Assembly (NCBI RefSeq): GCF_050314255.1
Contig: NZ_JBNPMZ010000031.1
Location: 1 to 24,370, forward strand
Direction: 5' to 3'
DNA length: 24,370 nucleotides
Origin: Claveliimonas sp034178805
GTDB taxonomy: Bacteria > Bacillota > Clostridia > Lachnospirales > Lachnospiraceae
Made by a program: the position numbers and the translations under genes. Below, piece after piece: positions 14,381 to 22,320 of this stretch. Positions within the stretch are counted from its first letter, which is position 1. Every line of letters begins with the position of its first letter. Below the pieces are notes generated by a model. The model made no database searches. It worked only from the letters and a program-made list of their open reading frames with translations, and was not told the DNA's origin.

Positions 14381-17300
14381 GTGGAGAACTTAACGCAGAT
14401 ATTTATTAGTCGCTCTGATATTTTGGATGATGAGAAAAAACTGAAAAGTGTGTTCTCTGATTCTTATGCAAATGATGTGGGAAGAATTAATAGAATGATG
14501 AAAGCCTATGAAGTAGGTGTGCTTGAAGCACTTGTCAACGGAAAGGATTCTGATTTTGAGAAGAAAAAGTTGATTAATCGTCTGGTAACATTGCATGACA
14601 TGCAGGAGATGAAGGCTGCTGAGGCAATAAATGAATGGGTCAAAATTTGCAGTAAAAAAGTCATAGCTGAGTATAAGAAATATCTTGGTGAAAAGAAGCA
14701 GAAAGAGATTGAACAAAAAGAAGAGAGAGCCCAAAAAGAACAGGCACAGAATCAGGAAAAGAAGCGAAAGGAGCAAGAGCAAAAGCTTGCTGAGGAACAA
14801 GCTGGTGAACTGAGCATAGATTATGATAACTATGACAGATACATCAATTTAGATCTCTCACAAGGAAGTTTGGTAAGAGGTATCCCTTGCGGAGTAGGAA
14901 ATGGTGACTTTGGTTTTATCGTAAAAGGAACTAATCATGAAGATCTGAACGATTATAATCCGTTTCCAAGTGTTCATGCTTTGGTATATAACTTCCTGAT
15001 ACGAGATTCACATATTACGAAGGATGCATATCCCCAGTATATGAAGAACCATCCTTTTAACCATGAATTGAATTATGGTCATGTCTATAGATATATCATG
15101 ATTCTGCTTGATTTATTGAAGCCAGAGGGAGAGACTATTCTCAAACTTAATATTCTAGGAGATAAGGATGAAGTTACCGCAGCGCAGGATATCCTGAACG
15201 AATATTTGGCTGTATTTGGAAGATTAACCAGGTCTTCTATTTGCTCTATCAAAGTTATAGAGGATTCAAAAGGGAAAAGTATATCGGTTGATTCAAAGGC
15301 TGATTATTATGTCGAGAATTATACTAGCAATCAGGGATTACGAAGAAGAATTAGATACGGAAGCAGAATAAAATACAGACTTGATAAATCGAATAGAGCA
15401 GACCTCGAATTTGTATTGAGAGAAATATCTCCGTTTACTTCATTTAAGAAAGGACAGTTTGATGCGTTATGCTCGATGATGAACTCCGATGGACATGCGG
15501 TATGTATTATGCCTACAGGAAGTGGTAAATCTTTGATTTATTACTTTGCTTGTTTGCTGCAACCACAGGTAGTATTTGTTGTATCGCCTACAGATATTCT
15601 AATTAAAGACCAGATAAGAAATTTAAGAAAATTCCATCATTTTGATAATGTTACTCATTTAGATTTGAGAAGCGGAAATGATTTCTCATTTTTTAAGCCA
15701 GGTGCAAATCTTATGTTTCTTACTCCGGCAACATTTCAAAATAGAAATCTTTTTGGGGTGTTTAAGCGTTGGAAGAAGGAAATATCATATGTGGTGCTTG
15801 ATGAGATACATTGCTTGTCGAATTGGGGACATGACTTCAGACCAGAATATCTTATGCTCTCAAAGAATATGAGTAAATATCTGGATGATGCCAGATATTT
15901 AGGTTTTACAGCAACAGCAAATTATACGGTTGCTCAGGATATTCAGAAGCAGTTGGATATACCGTTTAAGAATTTTTTTTCTCCGGTTTTATTTGAAAAG
16001 AACAATGTCCGTTATAATTTCAGAGAGGTAGACACTACTGAGGAAATGTTAGAACAGGTACGTTTAATAGCAAATGATATAGTTCATAGAAATGAAAGAG
16101 CTATTGTGTTTACCAAGAGTGATGAGATATCAGAGATGGTGGCGGACGCTATCGGATACGAAGCAGATGTGTTTACAAGTGACAAATCTGAGTCTTATGC
16201 ACAATTTGCAGAGGGACTGTGTCGAATTCTTGTGGCAAGCGATGAACTGGGGATAGGTATTAACCTTCCAAATGTTAACTGCACAGTACATTTTGGAATG
16301 CCAGTATCGAAGAATGAATTTGTACAGGAAATCGGAAGAGCTGGACGCGCAGAAGAGAGAGTAACCTCTTATGTGGTATATCTGAAACCATCAGAGGAGA
16401 ATATTCCGGCGTATTTGTTGAAACGTGAAACGGTTATTGACAACCTTCCACAAATTTTAAATGAAATGAACAATGATTATGCTGATGTATATCATAAACT
16501 TAATTGCGGGGCAGATACCAGTGATATTCTGTATGATCGCTTGATTGATATTTATTCGGATTTTCATACTGGTAAAAAGACGGTGTACATCATAGATTAT
16601 CCAGCAAAAGGTATAGAGGTCTATAAACAGCTGATTTATATGCTGTATGTAACTGGATATGTAAAAGATTGGTACACATATAGAGTTATAGATGCAACAG
16701 ATGAGATAGAACTTATAGTTGACATATGCTCGGTGCCTGATTCAGGAGGACATAGAATAGTAATGCTTGATGATGCAAGTATGCTTGAGAGAATGAGAAA
16801 GACTTCAAGAGATTATTTTGCGTCAATGGGTAATGATCGTGAGAGTATTTTCAAAGTATCGAAAGCTAAGAAGATAGAAGATATATTAAAAATCTATGTG
16901 ACTTGGTATTATGAAAAATTCCTATATCATCATAAGGAACAGTTCTTGGATGTGTTTGAGTTTTTGACGACTAATACAGATTGTAATTCGTTGAAGATTA
17001 CAGAAGAAATTGAAGACTACTTTACGCTTCCTTTTATCCATATTAAGGAAGATGAAGAATACTATAGTAATATGACGTTTTCTGAATTGTCTAAACAGGT
17101 TATTACTGGAATTGGCAAGAATACTTTGTCTAATTTGGAAAGAATTAACAGTAACAGCTATTCATATAAACTTGACTATTTACTTTTTATTGGTAACTGG
17201 AGTCGTATAGGCAGATTTGATGCAACCAGAATTGAAAGATTCTGGGGAAAATTGAATGAAGATGAACAGAAAAATTTCTTGCTAACAATGGCAGAACTAT

Positions 17301-17488
17301 ATGTGTCTTGCACAGATGAAGCGAAATGGAGCTATCTGAGATATATTGATGACCGCAATAATATAACCGGTCTTAAATTATCACAAGTGGTTGATGCCAT
17401 TTATAAGAAGTCACCGAGAGATATGCTTTTCTACGGTGTTATGGCTAGAGCAGCAAATGAAAAATTCAACGGATTTATAAGGAGATAA
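14381..17488 (+). CDS. Large RecQ-like DEAD/H-box DNA helicase
   Basis: 1035 residues, starting at GTG 14381 with AAGGAGG 7 nt upstream. Residues ~90-140 are a highly charged coiled coil (KQKEIEQKEE and similar). A central unrecognised domain follows to ~330. Then come the helicase motifs: Walker A PTGSGKS (378-384), DEIH at 474-477 in VLDEIHCLSNWGHDFRPEY, a strongly RecQ-like string, GFTATA (508-513), and QEIGRAGR (649-656). The ~370-residue C-terminus lacks the four-cysteine RecQ zinc motif and has no recognised nuclease. RecQ-type enzymes unwind DNA 3' to 5'. Placement 28 nt after the phosphatase gene makes this the likely DNA-acting output of the signalling operon. Confidence 0.92.
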   Translation: MENLTQIFISRSDILDDEKKLKSVFSDSYANDVGRINRMMKAYEVGVLEALVNGKDSDFEKKKLINRLVTLHDMQEMKAAEAINEWVKICSKKVIAEYKKYLGEKKQKEIEQKEERAQKEQAQNQEKKRKEQEQKLAEEQAGELSIDYDNYDRYINLDLSQGSLVRGIPCGVGNGDFGFIVKGTNHEDLNDYNPFPSVHALVYNFLIRDSHITKDAYPQYMKNHPFNHELNYGHVYRYIMILLDLLKPEGETILKLNILGDKDEVTAAQDILNEYLAVFGRLTRSSICSIKVIEDSKGKSISVDSKADYYVENYTSNQGLRRRIRYGSRIKYRLDKSNRADLEFVLREISPFTSFKKGQFDALCSMMNSDGHAVCIMPTGSGKSLIYYFACLLQPQVVFVVSPTDILIKDQIRNLRKFHHFDNVTHLDLRSGNDFSFFKPGANLMFLTPATFQNRNLFGVFKRWKKEISYVVLDEIHCLSNWGHDFRPEYLMLSKNMSKYLDDARYLGFTATANYTVAQDIQKQLDIPFKNFFSPVLFEKNNVRYNFREVDTTEEMLEQVRLIANDIVHRNERAIVFTKSDEISEMVADAIGYEADVFTSDKSESYAQFAEGLCRILVASDELGIGINLPNVNCTVHFGMPVSKNEFVQEIGRAGRAEERVTSYVVYLKPSEENIPAYLLKRETVIDNLPQILNEMNNDYADVYHKLNCGADTSDILYDRLIDIYSDFHTGKKTVYIIDYPAKGIEVYKQLIYMLYVTGYVKDWYTYRVIDATDEIELIVDICSVPDSGGHRIVMLDDASMLERMRKTSRDYFASMGNDRESIFKVSKAKKIEDILKIYVTWYYEKFLYHHKEQFLDVFEFLTTNTDCNSLKITEEIEDYFTLPFIHIKEDEEYYSNMTFSELSKQVITGIGKNTLSNLERINSNSYSYKLDYLLFIGNWSRIGRFDATRIERFWGKLNEDEQKNFLLTMAELYVSCTDEAKWSYLRYIDDRNNITGLKLSQVVDAIYKKSPRDMLFYGVMARAANEKFNGFIRR

Positions 17489-17490
17489 AT

Positions 17491-18219
17491 ATGCTTGGAT
17501 CAATAGAAGAATTAGAAAAAGATATAGAGCTTTTTCAGCAGAATGTGGCAGCATCCAGTGAGCTTCAGATGTTGTTAAAAAAGATGTTGGAGCAGATTAA
17601 GCAGCAGAACTCTGAGTTTGGAATTCAGTCATCTGCATTAATATCACGGGTAGACAATCTTCCGTATACAATTGAAAACGCGAATATTTCAAGCAATAAC
17701 AGAGTTAAGAATGACATTGCTGCTGAAGTAGACAGAGCATTACAGTCATTTGCAAATGAGCAGAGCAGATATTTACAGGCACTGAAAGATGTTGAGCAGA
17801 AGATTCAGACACTTGCAGACCAGGCAGAGCAACAAGGGAAAATGTATGCTGATGGGGTTGCTTCTACTTTAGATAAGTTTGATGAGTCTGCAAAAAAGAT
17901 TGTCGAAGATAACATCAGAGTAAATAATGTATTAAAGGCTGATATTGATAAGTTATTAGCAGAAAGAAATGCTGCTTTTTCTGAAAGTCAAGGGAAGTAT
18001 ATTGTATCACTTCAGCAAACACAGAATGAAATAAAGAATTGTGAGAGCCAGCTTACAACTAAGTATTTCGAATTTATCGATACTTTGCAGAAGACAAATA
18101 TTTCAAATCTGTATAATCAGAATAAACAACTGAAGGATGAACTTAACAAGAGAACAACGATTCTTATGGGTATTTCTGTAATTTCAATTATTGTTGGAGT
18201 GATAAGTTTCTTTATTTAA
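17491..18219 (+). CDS. Coiled-coil protein with C-terminal membrane anchor
   Basis: 242 residues starting 2 nt after the helicase stop, so translation is probably coupled; its GGAGATAAAT ribosome site lies in the end of the helicase gene. Nearly the whole protein is helical and rich in Gln, Glu and Lys (EELEKDIELFQQN, KQLKDELNKRTT), typical of a long coiled coil. The last ~20 residues, ILMGISVISIIVGVISFFI, form one transmembrane helix at the very C-terminus, a tail-anchored arrangement with the coiled coil in the cytoplasm. It could tether the operon's complex to the membrane or sense membrane change. No family name recognised. Confidence 0.85.
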   Translation: MLGSIEELEKDIELFQQNVAASSELQMLLKKMLEQIKQQNSEFGIQSSALISRVDNLPYTIENANISSNNRVKNDIAAEVDRALQSFANEQSRYLQALKDVEQKIQTLADQAEQQGKMYADGVASTLDKFDESAKKIVEDNIRVNNVLKADIDKLLAERNAAFSESQGKYIVSLQQTQNEIKNCESQLTTKYFEFIDTLQKTNISNLYNQNKQLKDELNKRTTILMGISVISIIVGVISFFI

Positions 18220-18241
18220 AAATTCTGAGTGACGTGATGGA

Positions 18242-18491
18242 ATGAAAAAAATTTTCCAACCCTCAAGGAAGTTTTAGAGGAAATATAAAGAATAATGATT
18301 GGAAGAAGCTGAAGACATATAAGAGCATGATTACTTTTGTGGCAGTTGTTTTGATGGTTACAATCGGAATAGCTGCCATAAGTGTTTTTAGAAGAAGCAG
18401 CGGAAATAGTGGACTGGAGTATTCATCTTATGAGATTCCAACATATGACATTATGCAAACATACAATAGCGAGTACCGTGTCAAACACTAG
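18242..18491 (+). pseudogene. Small membrane-protein gene, frameshifted and truncated by IS66
   Basis: ATG 18242 begins a frame that leaves coding sense at an A7 run (18245-18251). Skipping one base gives MKKFSNPQGSFRGN, then KNNDWKKLKTYKS and a hydrophobic helix (MITFVAVVLMVTIGIAAISV), followed by a Tyr/Ser-rich tail ending at TAG 18489-18491. The last few codons appear to be IS66 end sequence, so the original C-terminus is lost. The layout, a short basic cytoplasmic part, one membrane helix and an outside tail, matches small operon-encoded membrane proteins. It follows the tail-anchored gene by 22 nt and was probably the last gene of the operon. An A-run sequencing error is possible. Confidence 0.5.
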
Positions 18492-18706
18492 TTTTTATGA
18501 GATAATCCCTTTATAAAATCTAAGTTTTTTCAAGGAGGGCTATCTCATGGATAGAATCACTCACAAAGTCCGTTGCGAACAATGGACTAAGATTATAAAA
18601 GAATGTCTGGCTAGTGGAATATAATGAACCCATAAATTAAGACAAAAAAATCATTGTTTCTAAGTTGGATTTCCCGTATGATTTTTATAACGAAAGGAGT
18701 CCAACT

Positions 18707-18994
18707 ATGGCAAGACAACAACATTCACCAGAGGAAAAATCCAAACTTGTCCTTGAAGCAATTCGAGGTGAGCGTACCATTAATGAGATTGCTGCTGAGA
18801 ACAATATTCATCCAAACATGCTTTCAAAGTGGAAGCGAGAAGCGGAAACCCAACTGTATACACTGTTCCAGGACAACTCATCAAAAGAACGTAAGGCTCA
18901 AAAAGCACGCGAAGCCGAGATCAACGATTTGTATGCTCAGATTGGCAAACTCACCACTCAGAATGAGTGGTTGAAAAAAAAATCTGGTTTCTAA
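18707..18994 (+). CDS. IS3-family transposase OrfA
   Basis: 95 residues from ATG 18707, preceded by AAAGGAG; an in-frame Met at 18665 upstream of that site is less likely. MARQQHSPEEKSKLVLEAIR followed by ERTINEIAAENNIHPNMLSK is the classic HTH of IS3 OrfA, which binds the inverted repeats. The C-terminus has a leucine-zipper-like helix (INDLYAQIGKLTTQNEWLKK) used for multimer formation. It ends at an A9 run (18974-18982), just before TAA, which is the shift point for production of the OrfAB fusion. Alone, OrfA typically represses transposition. Confidence 0.93.
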   Translation: MARQQHSPEEKSKLVLEAIRGERTINEIAAENNIHPNMLSKWKREAETQLYTLFQDNSSKERKAQKAREAEINDLYAQIGKLTTQNEWLKKKSGF

Positions 18995-19829
18995 GCTTAG
19001 CGTACCGGAACGCCGCCTGCTTGTGGAGATGAACGGATCGACTCTTCCGATTTCCGTACAAGCCAGCCTTTTGGAACTTAATAGAAGCGGGCTCTATTAT
19101 CAGCCGGCTCCACATTCTAGAGAGGATTTGTACATAAAGCAGATGATTGACAAAATCTATACCCGATACCCGATGTATGGATACCGCCGCATTTGCTGGT
19201 ATCTTAACGAAAAAGAGCATTATCTGATCAATCACAAAGCAGTCCTTCGTCATATGCAGGAAATGGGCATACAGGCCATATATCCACGGCAAAATACAAG
19301 CAAGCCGGAGCCGGCCAATAAAATTTATCCTTACCTGCTGAAAGGGCTCAAAATCGACCATCCTGATCAGGTTTGGTCCATTGACATTACCTATATACCA
19401 GTCAAAACAGATTGGCTTTATTTGGTGGCAATCATCGATTGGTACTCACGGTTTGTGCTGCATTGGCAGCTGAGTGATACCATGGAAATAGGATTTGTTC
19501 TGGATACCAGCCACAAAGCATTGAAGGTATCCAAACCTGAGATCATGAATTCTGATCAGGGAAGTCATTTTACGAGCCCAAAATTCACACAGATTTTTCT
19601 GGATGCCGGATCAAAAATCAGTATGGATCACCGTGGTCGCGCTTACGATAATATTTTCGTGGAAAGGCTCTGGAGAACCGTAAAATATGAGGATGTGTAT
19701 CCAAATGCATATGAGACACCCAGAGATGCACGTATCGGTATTAATAATTACATGAACTTTTATAATCATGAGCGTCCGCACTCACGGCTAAAATATCGCA
19801 CGCCAAAGGAAGTCTACTGGGACAGGTAA
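18974..19829 (+). CDS. IS3-family transposase OrfB (DDE), expressed by -1 frameshift
   Basis: In the -1 frame the A9 run leads directly into KNLVSKLSVPERRLLVEMNG and on to TAA after VYWDR. A GTG at 19023 is an alternative internal start. The protein has the helical HTH_21-like segment YPMYGYRRICWYLNEKEH, then the retroviral-integrase-type catalytic core: first Asp in VWSIDITYIP, second in MNSDQGSHFTS, and Glu in DNIFVERLWR. The three acidic residues are intact and there is no internal stop. The OrfAB fusion is the active transposase that excises a circular intermediate in this family. Confidence 0.93.
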
Positions 19830-20330
19830 TTATCCTGTCTCTCCCTTCCCAGAAGGGTAAGCGCGGATATATGAGCTGTAAAGGGTTCCTTCGGAAGCTG
19901 CTCAGCAGCACACCCTTGACAGCTCATATATCCACACTTAGTGGGTAAACAAGGGAGAAAAGGATGGGATTATCCCTTCTGAAATCCAACTTAAATTTTT
20001 TAAAAAAGTGTCTTGACAAATGGGTTCACTTTAGAATGAGTAAAACAGCCTGGTGTAGAGAACATGGTATTTCTGACAAGGCATTTTTTTATTGGCAACG
20101 TCGACTACGTGAAGAGGCTTATATCTCTATAATAGAGTCTTCCTCGTTTCCAGCAGTAAGTGTATCTGCAGAACCATCGGTTGATTTTGTTGAATTAAGG
20201 ATACCTGAACAATCCATTGGATTATCAGCTGCATTCAGACCAGATGGGATCATTCGAGAGGACTCCTTTTCGCTGGAGATTTCAAACACGGCTTCTGCGG
20301 AACTGCTAAGCAGAATCGGAGGTCTTTTAC

Positions 20331-20417
20331 ATGCTGAATGATGCAACCGGTTTTGACAAGATTTTTATTCGTAGGGCAAACGGAAAACGATATGGTAAAT
20401 GGGAAGTAACTATATAA
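20331..20417 (+). pseudogene. IS66 tnpB start fragment
   Basis: ATG 20331 overlaps the end of the split IS66 first gene, as in intact IS66 elements, with GGAGG upstream. MLNDATGFDKIFI matches the start of IS66 TnpB. The following residues (RRANGKRYGKWEVTI) do not, and TAA comes at codon 29 against ~115 in the family. The break point is therefore near 20370. Confidence 0.75.
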
Positions 20418-20504
20418 TATATTGATTACAACTTCTGTAAAATGAAAGTTAGAGAAATGTAACATAAAAATCACGAAAGAAAATCTATAATTAAGGAGAA
20501 AATC

Positions 20505-21762
20505 ATGGAGAGTATTATGAATATTTCAAATCATCCTTGTGTTGAAGATTTGTGGGCAGGAATAGGGGGTCACTTTAGATACGTGGGAAATATATACGCG
20601 TACACAAGAAGATTATATGAATGGTTTATTTAAAAAGATTTCTGCCCCGTATAAAATAGATGGCTTTACTGGCATTATTTGTAGAGATAAAAAATGGCCA
20701 GGAAAATTAAATGGATCAGGTACGATAATTAAGTTTACATGTACTAGAGAGATGTATTTGACAATAGCGCGTGGAATTAGAGGCGGAATGACAAATTTTA
20801 AATCAATCGCAGATGTATTATGCGAAGATATTGGATTTGTCTATGCTGGAGTGATAGAAGAAAATGGCGTTAGTATTACTATTGACATGATTGATGCAAA
20901 TGGTGAGAGAATCAATCGCGCAGTGGGCGCAGTAAAACCAGACTGGGATGATTATATTAGACCAGGCTCAGGTAGCCAAGATTTCAATTTGGGCAATGGA
21001 ACTGTGACAATTGAATACAAATTTGGGAAGATTAATGAAAAAGCAACACGAAAGGAGTTTGATAATTCAACAGTAAGAAAATACTATAAACGCAATATGT
21101 CTTCCTCTGGCGTAGAGATTCGTATTAATGGAAGAATGCTATGTTATAATCTGTTTAAAGAAATATGGGGTATAGAAAAGCATAATTCATATAACTATTT
21201 GTTAGTTACAATTAATTTAAAATCGGATAATAAGGATGCATTACCGGAAACAAGAACATCCAAAAATGGTCTGCGAGAAGGTGATGTTAGATTGGATAAT
21301 TTATATTCATGGATTCGTTCAAACATGAGTATGCCGGAAAAAGATGTGTCCATGGCAGATCATGAAACAGATTTGTTTGAACAATTGAAGGATAATATGC
21401 TTAAGTATAATCCGGATCCTAATAAAGTCATTACTACGGAATTATATGTTTTTACAAGTACTGGAAATAAAAAAGATAAAGTACGCATAGATTTATATTG
21501 TAAATCATCAAATGGAATTACCATATATGAAGGTAAAAAAGAAACTACAACTAGTAAAGATGTTTATCAATTGAGGATGTACTGGGATGGATTGATATAT
21601 GATGGTATTAAACCGGACAGAGGGATATTAGTTGCAATAGAGCATCCGGAATCTGTGAAAAATTTAATTTCTATTGTAAATACTATGTGTGATGCTAATG
21701 GTAATAACTATAATTTTGTGGCTCAAACTTGGGGAGAAATTGGGATTAATGTTTCAAAATGA
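20505..21762 (+). pseudogene. ATPase/nuclease-like restriction component, frameshifted near its start
   Basis: AAGGAG precedes ATG 20505 (MESIMNISNHPCVEDLWAGI). At a G5 run (20565-20569) the reading frame must shift by one base to continue as VTLDTWEIYTRTQEDYMNGL and a further ~370 residues; the long frame is open only from 20566, with its first ATG at 20617. The middle part (YNYLLVTINLKSDNKDALPE then TRTSKNGLREGD) resembles the transducer region of MutL/Hsp90-type (GHKL) ATPases, but I see no N-box or glycine motifs. The C-terminus has Asp292...Glu305-Gly-Lys307 (from Met 20617) in RIDLYCK...IYEGKKE, a PD-(D/E)XK nuclease signature. Translation from 20617 may still give a product. It sits 15 nt before the Vsr-like gene. 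Confidence 0.55.
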
Positions 21763-21777
21763 TAGCGAGTGATATTA

Positions 21778-22251
21778 ATGAAAAAATGTGAACCAAGGTT
21801 CCATGGCGAAGTATCTGAAAAAAGCCATAAAAATATGAGCCGAATTCGTGGAAAAGATACGAGCATTGAGGTTACTCTAAGAAAAGCTTTATGGAACAGA
21901 GGATATCGATACAGAAAAAATTTAAAAAACCTTCCAGGTAGACCTGATATCGCATTAACTAAATATAAAATTGCAATCTTTTGCGATAGTGAATTCTTTC
22001 ATGGGAAAGATTGGGAAGTTTTAAAACCAAAGCTCGAAAAAGGGAAGAACCCAGATTACTGGATTCCAAAGATTGAACGGAATATGGAACGGGATAGAGA
22101 AAAAGATAAAGCGTTGTTATTTGCTGGTTGGACAGTAGTACATTTCTGGGGAAAAGAAATTTTGAAAAACACAGATGAATGTGTGAGAGTCATCGAAGAG
22201 ATTATTTTCGAAACGAAAATTGGTACAGAAATATATTCGGAAGATGATTGA
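21778..22251 (+). CDS. Vsr-like DNA endonuclease
   Basis: 157 residues from ATG 21778; an in-frame GTG at 21769 is also possible. The Vsr fold is clear: NMSRIRGKDTSIEVTLRKAL, then LPGRPDIALTKYKIAIF with catalytic D57, FFHGKDW, and IERNMERDREKDKALLFAGW ending WTVVHFWGKEI. Vsr enzymes nick next to T:G mismatches made by deamination of 5-methylcytosine, and usually accompany a C5-methyltransferase, as here. The HGCFWH...C zinc-site region of classical Vsr is altered to CDSEFFH, so this may be a diverged version with a restriction role instead of repair. It ends 69 nt before the methyltransferase. Confidence 0.85.
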   Translation: MKKCEPRFHGEVSEKSHKNMSRIRGKDTSIEVTLRKALWNRGYRYRKNLKNLPGRPDIALTKYKIAIFCDSEFFHGKDWEVLKPKLEKGKNPDYWIPKIERNMERDREKDKALLFAGWTVVHFWGKEILKNTDECVRVIEEIIFETKIGTEIYSEDD

Positions 22252-22259
22252 GATAATAG

Positions 22260-22288
22260 TTGATCAATTGGCCATCTTGTGCTATAAT
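22260..22288 (+). promoter_or_regulatory. Promoter of the methyltransferase gene
   Basis: TTGATC (22260-22265) and TATAAT (22283-22288) are 17 bp apart, an almost ideal sigma-A promoter located between the Vsr-like gene and the methyltransferase. Separate transcription would allow protective methylation independent of the nuclease genes. Confidence 0.85.
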
Positions 22289-22320
22289 CTGATTATGCTA
22301 TAGAAAAGAGAGGATTACTA

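Larger units (their letters stand above)
18621..20033 (+). mobile_element. IS3-family insertion sequence, apparently complete
   Basis: About 1413 bp flanked by the 4-bp direct repeat GAAT (18617-18620 and 20034-20037). Terminal inverted repeats lie at TGAACCCAT...AAGACA (from 18625) and, complementary, TGTCTTGACAAATGGGTTCA (ending 20028), 16 of 20 positions matching. It carries overlapping orfA and orfB joined by an A9 frameshift site. A hairpin GACAGG/CCTGTC follows orfB, and a perfect 15-bp inverted repeat (19865-19879 with 19919-19933) lies between orfB and the right end. All DDE motifs are present, so it may be mobile. The exact outer boundary by a few bases is uncertain. Confidence 0.9.
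18547..20341 (+). pseudogene. IS66 first accessory gene (tnpA/orfA), split by IS3 insertion
   Basis: The 5' piece 18547-18620 encodes MDRITHKVRCEQWTKIIKEC plus LASG, and the 3' piece 20038-20341 continues MSKTAWCREHGISDKAFFYW and onward. Joining them restores one uninterrupted 125-residue frame, exactly the expected IS66 accessory protein with its N-terminal HTH. The pieces are separated by the IS3-family element and one copy of the duplicated GAAT. As it stands the 3' half can only be read from ATG 19964 within the IS3 end, giving a hybrid protein. Confidence 0.88.
18475..20417 (+). mobile_element. IS66-family remnant, interrupted by an IS3 element
   Basis: The left part (~18475-18620) holds the start of the IS66 first gene with its AAGGAGG site. 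The right part (20034-20417) holds the remainder of that gene and the first 13 or so codons of the second gene, after which IS66 sequence stops. The DDE transposase gene (tnpC) is absent, so the element cannot move on its own. The left boundary is estimated from the end-like GTGTCAAACACTAG sequence. The break at the right looks like a deletion joining directly to the restriction cassette. Confidence 0.75.

Noticed and set aside
14390..14800. 136-codon minus-strand frame
   Set aside because: Leu/Phe-rich antisense shadow of the Lys/Glu-rich coiled coil at the helicase N-terminus.
18665..18706. Earlier start of IS3 OrfA
   Set aside because: AAAGGAG at 18693-18699 is positioned for ATG 18707, and the conserved OrfA N-terminus begins there.
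19964..20341. A 125-residue gene starting in the IS3 right end
   Set aside because: It is a chance fusion of IS3 end sequence (first ~24 codons) with the 3' part of the split IS66 gene; the true start is at 18547.
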